Shown here: piece after piece, positions 30,994 to 36,763 of the stretch
Numbering within the stretch: position 1 is the first letter of the stretch
Layout: each line of letters starts with the position of its first letter
Source of the DNA: a virus
Direction: 5' to 3' (one strand)
Length of the DNA: 36,763 nucleotides
Virus record (IMG/VR): IMGVR_UViG_3300036466_000345
Location: 1-36,763 of that record
Position numbers and translations under genes: made by a program
The notes under the pieces: generated by a model
What the model was told of the DNA's origin: nothing
Databases searched by the model: none
What the model saw: only the letters and a program-made list of their open reading frames with translations

Positions 30994-31678
30994 TGCCGGC
31001 ACCGTGAGGTTTTGCGACCCGGCCCAGGAAGGCGACGATGCCGGCACCGTGAGATTTTGCGACCCGGCCCAGGAAGGCGACGACGTCGGTCGCGTGGTTT
31101 TTTGCAACGGCGAGGAACAGTGGGAAGGGGTAACGCCAGGCGATCCATGCTACGGGATCGTCGCGTTGTCTATATCCGGCCCGACAAACCCGGAAGTCGG
31201 AAGCCAGTATGCCGCCTCCGGAGGCAAGCCACCATACACCTGGAGCATTAGCGCCGGCGCCATCGGCAGCGGTGGATCCATCACCAGCCTGGCAGGCGCG
31301 TGCGGGACCGGCACCGTCACGGTTCATGACGCGTGCGGAAACAGTGCCCAGCAAACGGTTTTGTTCCCTTCCGGTCAATGGGTTCTAGACGGGTGGGTTC
31401 CGGCGGAATGCGGAAAAACAGAGTCCGCAATGGCCCTATTTTGCATTGGCACATACAACACATGCGTTGCATGCGAGGAAATAAGAGGATCGGCAAAGAG
31501 GCTTAAGGTCTACGGCTTGGTTTTCAAATCGAGTCCCTACAATAATTCGAGCGACTGTCTGGTTTGCTCCTACTGCTCACCGTCCGGCGCCGGCATTTCG
31601 TGCGAGAGCGACAACCAGACACAATATAAATATATCCTGTATTTTGGCTACTACGCATACACCTGGGAGTGCCCATGA
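30986..31678 (+). CDS. Repeat-containing, cysteine-rich tail protein, 230 aa
   Basis: Begins with two nearly identical 15-residue repeats (DAGTVRFCDPAQEGD) and a third degenerate one (DVGRVVFCNGEEQWEG), encoded by a 45-bp tandem repeat. A PKD/Ig-like segment follows (ASGGKPPYTWSISAG, GTVTVHDACGNS), then a strongly cysteine-rich C terminus (SDCLVCSYCSPSGAG, ISCESDNQ). ATG 30986 overlaps the stop of the hub-like gene by eight bases; an upstream GTG at 30962 is an alternative. It is probably a tail-surface or adhesion protein. Confidence 0.55.
   Translation: MIDAGTVRFCDPAQEGDDAGTVRFCDPAQEGDDVGRVVFCNGEEQWEGVTPGDPCYGIVALSISGPTNPEVGSQYAASGGKPPYTWSISAGAIGSGGSITSLAGACGTGTVTVHDACGNSAQQTVLFPSGQWVLDGWVPAECGKTESAMALFCIGTYNTCVACEEIRGSAKRLKVYGLVFKSSPYNNSSDCLVCSYCSPSGAGISCESDNQTQYKYILYFGYYAYTWECP
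30992..31081 (+). repeat. 45-bp tandem repeat in the tail gene
   Basis: Two 45-bp units (30992-31036 and 31037-31081) differ at one base (GAGGTT against GAGATT). A third, degenerate unit begins at 31082. The unit is a multiple of three, so copy number can change without a frameshift. Confidence 0.9.
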
Positions 31679-31950
31679 TTGCAGAACGCATTTACAACGA
31701 CGAAACGGCTGCCGACATCGGTATCACGCAGCAACAATATGACAACCGCAAGAGGGTCCTTGACGAATACCTTGCAACCACAGGCGGCACATTCGATGGC
31801 AAGGGCTATCTCACATGGCTGTCGACGGCGCTCGCAGGTGACCGTGGCGCCGGGACGATCGCAACGCCGGAAACACAGTCGGGGTTGAGAATTGCCAGGG
31901 TGACGAAACGGCGGCCATGCCCAAAGTGCGGCGGAGGGAAAATTCGATGA
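31675..31950 (+). CDS. Small protein with C-terminal zinc knuckle, 91 aa
   Basis: The N-terminal region is a short alpha/beta domain (NDETAADIGITQQQYDNRKRVLDEY style helices). The last 15 residues contain RPCPKCGGGKIR, one C-x2-C pair. ATG 31675 overlaps the preceding stop (ATGA), and its end overlaps the next gene. It may be a small tail or chaperone protein, but its function cannot be set from sequence. Confidence 0.5.
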   Translation: MIAERIYNDETAADIGITQQQYDNRKRVLDEYLATTGGTFDGKGYLTWLSTALAGDRGAGTIATPETQSGLRIARVTKRRPCPKCGGGKIR

Positions 31951-32213
31951 TAAATCTTTTGATTGCGGTTTTCACCGCCTACATTCTGACCGCTGTTATC
32001 ACCGGCAGTAGTCTGCTCGCGCCGATAAGGGACAGAATAATCGACAGAACACCATGGCTGCAGATCACCGCCGACCACCCGCACTTCGTCGAGTGCCGGC
32101 TTTGTGTTGGCTTTTGGATTTCTCTCGCCATTTGGAGCGCCACCGGATGGCCGTTTTGCAACCTCGGGCTGATTTACGGCGCAAGTTACTTTTTGGCCAC
32201 ACAGGAGCGCTGA
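31947..32213 (+). CDS. DUF1360-like membrane protein, 88 aa
   Basis: An N-terminal hydrophobic segment (INLLIAVFTAYILTAVITG, residues about 2-20) and two further ones around CRLCVGFWISLAIW (about 50-63) and GLIYGASYFL indicate a small membrane protein. CRLCVGFW resembles the C-x2-C-x-x-W motif of DUF1360 phage proteins. Located among tail genes and coupled by four-base overlap. Role unknown. Confidence 0.55.
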   Translation: MINLLIAVFTAYILTAVITGSSLLAPIRDRIIDRTPWLQITADHPHFVECRLCVGFWISLAIWSATGWPFCNLGLIYGASYFLATQER

Positions 32214-32214
32214 C

Positions 32215-33900
32215 ATGCCTAAGCACTACCTGAAATTGCAAGAGACGACCGTGATTAAAATACTCGATTATGGCGGCCTGCTCATCCACATAACCGCCGC
32301 AGGAGTCGACGTTCACGCGATGGATGGGGAGCGCCTCGCTTTCGCAACATTGGCAAACGTGACCTGCGGGGCCGTCAACGACAACGGTGTGTTTTTGGGG
32401 ACGTCAGCTAACGGAGTTTATAAGTTGACGCATGCGGCCATTGCGGCAGGCGGAGATCAAACCGCAGCACTAAGCCAGACCATTACAACCGGTACGACTC
32501 CGGCACTTGCAAACAACGCAGTTGCCTGGATAGCCGGCAGCGGGACGGCCCTACTATTGACGACGGCAGCCGGGGCAGATTACCTGCCAAACGCTTCCAC
32601 GGTGTATCGCTACAGCGACGCAAGTGGCTGCGCGTTTTGCGCGATCGGCTCAACGCAGATCGCATACTCTCTGGCAGACGGCACCCTCCACTTTTTAACA
32701 ACCCCATCGGCCGATTGGACATCTGGAGACGTAACAAGCTATCCCGTCGGAGGAGGGACTCCGGAGCTGACGAAGTTATCGGCTGCACCTTCCGCGGCAT
32801 CAACCGTCCGTGGATGCGCCTGGAGTGGAGATTACCTGGCCGTTGCGCATGACGGATCGCCCGGCGTGAAGATGTACAAAAAAAGCGGAGAGGCCCTGAC
32901 CCTCGTCGACTCCGTCGCCCACCTCGCCTACAACACCTATTGCGTCGCCTGGAACGGCGACTATTTGGTCGCCGGATACTACGACAGTAACCGCCTGGCC
33001 CTATACCTGCGCAGCGGGGACGACCTCGTCAAGCAAACGGATCCGGCAGCATGCCCAAACCGCGTTTATGGGGTAGCCTGGGGCGGCGACTATTTGGCCG
33101 TCGCCATGTACGGCGGCTATCTGTGGTTTTTCAGACTCGATGCCGGAGCCTTGACAAAGCTAACGACGCCAACCGCGCCACCAGGGACCGCCAACGGGTG
33201 CGCCTGGAGTGGCGATTACCTGGCTGTCGCGCATAACGGCGGATCGGGAGTGTCGCTGTATAAGCGCAGCGGAGACACCCTGACGCTGCTCGCAAACCCA
33301 CCCGATACCGGCGGGGACGGGATGGGCTGCTCTTGGAGCGGAGATTACCTGGCCGTCGCAACAAACACCAGCCCATACCTGGCGTTTTACAAGCGCAGCG
33401 GAGACACCCTGACCAAGCTCACGAACCCGACATCGGTTGGAGGCCTGGCAAATTCGTGCTCCTGGAACGGCGATTATCTGGCCGTCGCATATGCGACATC
33501 GCCATACCTGGCATTCTATGAGCGTAGCGGTGACACCCTGGTTAAAAGGGCAAACCCGACCGCCCTCGACGGGACAGGTTATCACTGCGATTGGGGTGGC
33601 GATTACCTGGCTGCGGTGCATAGCGGCTCGCCTGGCGTTTCGTGGTACAGGGGGCCGGTTGCCGGCCTGCCAGGCGCCGTCACGGCGCTTTCTTTCGGGA
33701 GTAGCCTTTTTATTGGCACCCAAAATGGGATAAGCATCGAGGAAAGCGGCCTTGTTTCCGTGACGGATATCGGCAGTGTTCTAGAAGTCAGCGACCTACA
33801 AGCTGGCCCGTCGGCGACATCGACAAGCGGACTGCTGGCCTACAGCACCGACGACGGCCAAGGTGGTGGCAAATTTGCCATCCGCGACATGAGCGCATAA
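32215..33900 (+). CDS. Tail protein with inserted seven-repeat beta-propeller, 561 aa
   Basis: Residues 1-180 are paralogous to the N terminus of the next gene (AAGVDVHAMDGERLAF, NVTCGAVNDNGVFLGTS). Residues about 185-480 contain seven repeats of a GDYLAVA unit (SGDYLAVAH, NGDYLVAGY, GGDYLAVAM, SGDYLAVAH, SGDYLAVAT, NGDYLAVAY, GGDYLAAVH) spaced by about 40 residues with a Y-x-RSGDTL strand, as in a seven-bladed propeller. Residues 485-561 again match the paralogue (LLAYSTDDGQGGGKFAI). Likely a receptor-contact or tail-fibre-like protein. Good ribosome site CAGGAG. Confidence 0.7.
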   Translation: MPKHYLKLQETTVIKILDYGGLLIHITAAGVDVHAMDGERLAFATLANVTCGAVNDNGVFLGTSANGVYKLTHAAIAAGGDQTAALSQTITTGTTPALANNAVAWIAGSGTALLLTTAAGADYLPNASTVYRYSDASGCAFCAIGSTQIAYSLADGTLHFLTTPSADWTSGDVTSYPVGGGTPELTKLSAAPSAASTVRGCAWSGDYLAVAHDGSPGVKMYKKSGEALTLVDSVAHLAYNTYCVAWNGDYLVAGYYDSNRLALYLRSGDDLVKQTDPAACPNRVYGVAWGGDYLAVAMYGGYLWFFRLDAGALTKLTTPTAPPGTANGCAWSGDYLAVAHNGGSGVSLYKRSGDTLTLLANPPDTGGDGMGCSWSGDYLAVATNTSPYLAFYKRSGDTLTKLTNPTSVGGLANSCSWNGDYLAVAYATSPYLAFYERSGDTLVKRANPTALDGTGYHCDWGGDYLAAVHSGSPGVSWYRGPVAGLPGAVTALSFGSSLFIGTQNGISIEESGLVSVTDIGSVLEVSDLQAGPSATSTSGLLAYSTDDGQGGGKFAIRDMSA

Positions 33901-33910
33901 GAGGAGCTAT

Positions 33911-35563
33911 ATGGTTTTGCATACACAAAGCGACTCCATCCAGGCGGTTTGCTACGACAACGCCAGAGGGCGAATTATTGTCATTAGCTCGGCAGGGGTC
34001 GACGTTTTCCGAAAAACGGACGGGACGCGCATCGCCTGGGCATCAATTCCGAACTGCACATGCGGCGCAGTTAACGACCACGGCGTCTGGATCGGGACGA
34101 GTGATGCCGGGATCTATTTGCTCCCACATGCGGCCAGGGATGCAGGAAACAGCGACCTCATCCTCGCCTATACTACCGAAACGACTGTCGCGCTACCAAA
34201 CATCGCAATAACCGGTCTGGCCGCAGTCGGGGGCCTGCTTGTAGCAGCCCACGGCGCCGGAGTGTCTTTTTTCCCGACCCGCTCCTGGGTTTACAACTGC
34301 ACCATCAGCGGCGGTGCAGATGCCGTAGCCTTAACCGACTCGCAAATCGCCTACGCAGCCGCCGACCAGATCTATATCGGCACCATCCAGTATGCCGATT
34401 GGGCAACGACGGCACACACAAACCTTAGTGGAGCGGGGACCGTGGCAGCGTTGGCTATGCGCGGATCGGTCCTGTTTGTAGCCGGAGTCAACGGCCTTTA
34501 TACCTATGGCGGCAGTACACTAAATGCCCTTTCCACCGATATCGGCTCGGCCGCGCCAACGGCTATCTGGCCAACGGAGAATGCCACCGAAACAAGCGGC
34601 AACCTTGCATTCGGTACAAACGATGGCCTCGATGGTGGGCAGTTTGGAATCATCGATCTCGGATACAGCGCCGGAACATTGCCGGACGAATCCGGCGACA
34701 CAAGCGCTGTTTGGCTTTCGGCCGATGGCGCATCTTGGGCATGGGATACGACCGTGGTTAACGGGACGGATTTGTTGGCCACCGTATCCGGCGACGTTGA
34801 TGCGGTTTGGCTGGATGACGCCCTGGCGGAATCGTTACGCAACGTGACGGTTGAAAAGTACAAACAGGTGGCAGGATTGTCACCTGCGGCAAACGCATCG
34901 CAGGTGAGGCGGGACTGGACATTATACGCTGAGATTACCGACACGCTCGGAGGCATAGAGCCTGGGTCCATCGCACTGACCGTCAACGGCCAAGCCGTAA
35001 CACCAACCACAGAGCAGCTAGACTTTGGCTTTGCCGTCTCATACACACCCGGTAGCAACAGCGGGTACGCGGAAAGGGTCAGCATCGAGCTATCAGGCCT
35101 CGACGCCGATGGCAACACGGTATCTAAAACCTGGACCTTTGTCACGGCCGCAGCTCCGGCCGCAACGGTCACCGACAGCACGCCGCCGAACGTGGTTTGC
35201 ACCCGCGATATAGGTCTCGAGGATTACGAGGCCGACGAACAAGTCGACGGAGTTAATGTTATCTGGTTGGAGGACATTGCCACCCCCCTGATCGTCACCG
35301 ACGCCCAAGCCAAGGCGCGAGGCACCGTCGCCATCGATGAGACGACATACCACAAACACGTCCGCAAAATGACCGTACCCCCGACCGATGCCAACGGCCT
35401 GCAAACCCGCACCCTGCGCAAAGGGCAAGTCATTACAATGACCTGCCCGGCTATCGGCATGACCGCGCAAAAATGCGAAGTGCTCGCCATCCAGCGCAAA
35501 CTCGACGATGACAACGAACTGACCTTTGATCTCCAGATCGCATATTACGAGGCCGTATCATGA
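33911..35563 (+). CDS. Tail protein: propeller-like N terminus plus hub-like C terminus, 550 aa
   Basis: Residues 1-260 resemble the preceding protein without its seven-blade insert (SAGVDVFRKTDGTRIAW, NCTCGAVNDHGVWIGTS, LAFGTNDGLDGGQFGII). Residues about 325-400 form an Ig-like segment (GGIEPGSIALTVNGQAV, ERVSIELSGLDADGN). Residues about 420-550 look like the second half of a tail hub (DIATPLIVTDAQAKARG, LRKGQVITMTCPAIG, KCEVLAIQRKLDDDNELTF). ATG 33911 follows GAGGAG and the stop overlaps the final tail gene. Confidence 0.6.
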   Translation: MVLHTQSDSIQAVCYDNARGRIIVISSAGVDVFRKTDGTRIAWASIPNCTCGAVNDHGVWIGTSDAGIYLLPHAARDAGNSDLILAYTTETTVALPNIAITGLAAVGGLLVAAHGAGVSFFPTRSWVYNCTISGGADAVALTDSQIAYAAADQIYIGTIQYADWATTAHTNLSGAGTVAALAMRGSVLFVAGVNGLYTYGGSTLNALSTDIGSAAPTAIWPTENATETSGNLAFGTNDGLDGGQFGIIDLGYSAGTLPDESGDTSAVWLSADGASWAWDTTVVNGTDLLATVSGDVDAVWLDDALAESLRNVTVEKYKQVAGLSPAANASQVRRDWTLYAEITDTLGGIEPGSIALTVNGQAVTPTTEQLDFGFAVSYTPGSNSGYAERVSIELSGLDADGNTVSKTWTFVTAAAPAATVTDSTPPNVVCTRDIGLEDYEADEQVDGVNVIWLEDIATPLIVTDAQAKARGTVAIDETTYHKHVRKMTVPPTDANGLQTRTLRKGQVITMTCPAIGMTAQKCEVLAIQRKLDDDNELTFDLQIAYYEAVS

Positions 35564-35814
35564 GCCTAAAAAAACTCCGCCAGCGCCTTACAGTCGACCA
35601 GCGCAACATTCTGACCGGCACGGTCATCAGCAACGGCACCAACACCGTGAGGATCCGTACCAACAAAGGCGAGATCCGCGACGCGCTAAAGCCATCCGGA
35701 GCGACATACGACACCGGCGCCCGCCTGGAGCTGCGCACCGATGGCCGCAGCTTCCAGGTTACCGGAGAGGCCCCGCTCTCTGACCTGGACGGGGAGATCA
35801 TTTATACGGTTTGA
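35560..35814 (+). CDS. Small beta-rich tail protein, 84 aa
   Basis: Beta-rich after a short basic helix (KKLRQRLTVDQRNILTGTVISNG, VRIRTNKGEIRDAL, ARLELRTDGRSFQV); an OB-like small baseplate protein is plausible. ATG overlaps the previous stop (ATGA). It is the last gene of the late operon, ahead of a strong hairpin. Confidence 0.5.
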   Translation: MSLKKLRQRLTVDQRNILTGTVISNGTNTVRIRTNKGEIRDALKPSGATYDTGARLELRTDGRSFQVTGEAPLSDLDGEIIYTV

Positions 35815-35879
35815 TTTTGACAACAGGAAATTACTTGAAATAATTGCGACGGTGGGAATTAATCTGCCGCTGAAAGAAG

Positions 35880-35926
35880 CAAAGCCCCAGGAAGCACTAT
35901 TGCTTCCTGGGGCTTTGTATTTATGA
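35880..35926. terminator. 17-bp perfect hairpin, late operon terminator
   Basis: CAAAGCCCCAGGAAGCA (35880-35896) and TGCTTCCTGGGGCTTTG (35901-35917) pair perfectly over 17 bp with a CTAT loop, followed by TATTTATG. It is the end of the tail operon. Confidence 0.8.
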
Positions 35927-35964
35927 ATACTATAAAAATGTAGTGGGATGTAGTGAGACACAAC

Positions 35965-35999
35965 CAAAAAGGGGCTACAGGAAAAACCCGTAACCCCTT
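35965..35999 (-). terminator. Terminator-like hairpin downstream of the tRNA-Phe fragment
   Basis: On the minus strand AAGGGGTTAC (35999-35990) and GTAGCCCCTT (35978-35969) form a stem followed by TTT. Its place just after the CCA end of the tRNA fragment suggests it came along as the tRNA terminator. Confidence 0.6.
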
Positions 36000-36006
36000 G
36001 AATTTA

Positions 36007-36051
36007 TGGTGCCCAGAGACAGAATCGAACTGCCGACACGAGGATTTTCAG
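36007..36051 (-). other. Attachment core: 3' half of tRNA-Phe(GAA)
   Basis: On the minus strand this 45-bp segment reads as the anticodon loop CTGAAAA, the 3' anticodon stem, variable loop GTGTC, a T-arm (GGCAG, TTCGATT, CTGTC), acceptor strand TCTGGGC and ACCA. The 5' half of the tRNA is absent. tRNA 3' halves are common phage att cores, and an integrase gene reading toward it starts 32 bp away. It is not a functional tRNA by itself. Confidence 0.85.
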
Positions 36052-36082
36052 TAAACGTTGCATTTTAAATTCGTAAATAATT

Positions 36083-36763
36083 TCAAGTGCTTTGCTTGTC
36101 TTCTGTCTCACTGGTGTAGCCAGGCAGTTTGGCTGATTCGTTGCGTAAATGCTGGTTTCGTACATGGATATATTCCCGGGTTGTGCGTATGTCGCTGTGC
36201 CTGCCGATGAGCTGCAGGGCTGTTATTTCGACGCCACATTCGATGCCATGGGTGAAAAAGCTGTGCCGGAACAAGTGGGCATAGGTGCGCTGGTCGAGCC
36301 CGGCTTTTTTCGCGGCCCGGATGATGGCTTTGCGGATACTGTACCAGGGCTTTTTTGTTTTCGGGTTGATGAACAGATACCCGCTAGGACGCTGCGTTTT
36401 GGCCTGCTCCAGAGCTTCAAGTAATCTGGGAGTGGTTATGGGTACGATGCGCTCTTTGTTGCCTTTGCCGACGATCCTGATCTCGCCGCTTTTTAACCAG
36501 ACATTTTCGGCTTTAAGCTGCAGAGCCTCTTCACGCCTCATGCCCATGTCGTAATAGAGCAGCAGGATCGGGCGGTATTTGTCCTCGATAGCATCGATAA
36601 CGGCCTGTACCTCTTCGATGGTGGGCACACGCAGTTGCGGACGGGATACTTTTGGAAACATGGGGATCCGGAATGGCGGCTGGTTGCAGTAGCCATTGAC
36701 GGCCGACCATTTCCAAAGGCTGCTGAACCAGGTCATTTCTTTATTGATTGTCCGCTTGCTGAC
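36083..36763 (-). CDS. int: Tyrosine-type phage integrase, N terminus beyond the window
   Basis: Carries all catalytic residues: Arg in MGMRREEAL, Lys in GKGNKER, HLFRHSF (H-x-x-R), IGRHSDIRTT and nucleophile REYIH. The frame stays open to the last base (VSKRTINKE before the first internal ATG at 36736), and this region is part of the core-binding domain, so the start and arm-binding domain lie outside the window. It reads toward the tRNA-Phe att core, as integrases usually do, and is the best candidate for site-specific integration at tRNA-Phe. Confidence 0.85.
   Translation of the reverse strand, partial: VSKRTINKEMTWFSSLWKWSAVNGYCNQPPFRIPMFPKVSRPQLRVPTIEEVQAVIDAIEDKYRPILLLYYDMGMRREEALQLKAENVWLKSGEIRIVGKGNKERIVPITTPRLLEALEQAKTQRPSGYLFINPKTKKPWYSIRKAIIRAAKKAGLDQRTYAHLFRHSFFTHGIECGVEITALQLIGRHSDIRTTREYIHVRNQHLRNESAKLPGYTSETEDKQST

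Noticed and set aside
36007-36051. A functional tRNA gene.
   Set aside because: Only the 3' half is present; the D-arm and 5' acceptor strand are missing.
1-36763. The window as a complete circular phage genome.
   Set aside because: Joining the ends extends the integrase frame by about 55 codons, but the added residues do not look like an integrase N terminus, and there is no terminal overlap. Circularity is therefore not supported, though not excluded.

Overview
The window is most of the genome of a temperate, probably siphovirus-like tailed phage or prophage. The host is a Gram-negative bacterium. Overall style (moderately high GC, Mu-type regulators and head genes combined with a tyrosine-recombinase integrase, many tiny cysteine-pair proteins) suggests a Desulfuromonas/Geobacter/Pelobacter-type deltaproteobacterium, but this is only an inference and no host housekeeping gene is present to confirm it. 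Nearly every gene reads left to right; the clear exceptions are one small early gene and the integrase at the right edge.

Layout. Positions 1-6711 are an early region of about 20 small genes: a CII-like regulator, small putative DNA-binding proteins, several cysteine-pair (possible zinc) proteins, a stand-alone tyrosine-recombinase catalytic domain, a putative OB-fold/SSB-like protein and two P-loop proteins. Positions 6736-9744 encode a 1002-residue primase-ATPase (CHC2 zinc finger, TOPRIM, C-terminal P-loop). It is followed by an 809-bp non-coding segment with tandem 11-bp iterons inside a long imperfect inverted repeat, the best candidate for a replication origin. A full-length XerC-like recombinase (10554-11513) overlaps a Mor-family activator gene (11506-11787).

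Positions about 11790-13300 look like an integron cassette cluster inside the phage. A 57-aa gene, a DHH phosphoesterase gene and an 84-aa cysteine-rich gene each end in a TAA stop set in a TATAAC or TTGCTAAC box. The first two are followed by well-formed attC-like sites, the third by a half site. No integron integrase is visible, so this resembles a CALIN (cluster of attC sites lacking an integrase).

The late region (13941-35814) encodes terminase small and large subunits, a portal fused to a MuF minor-head domain, then a Fic (AMP-transferase family) gene of AT-rich composition with its own candidate promoter and flanking terminators. It continues with a FluMu-like protein, protease/scaffold fusion, decoration protein, capsid, connectors, a lysis set (coiled-coil/TM protein, M15 endolysin, 3TM holin), tail tube, tape measure, a hub-like protein with Ig-like modules, two paralogous beta-propeller proteins and small tail proteins. 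A shared motif (ACCTCCTTGGCCCAAC) precedes both halves of the late operon and is a candidate site for the Mor-like activator.

At the right edge (36007-36051) lies a 45-bp copy of the 3' half of a tRNA-Phe gene, a typical attachment core, next to a tyrosine integrase truncated by the window end. The order tail genes - att - int fits attP of a phage genome, or the junction of a second element lying to the right.
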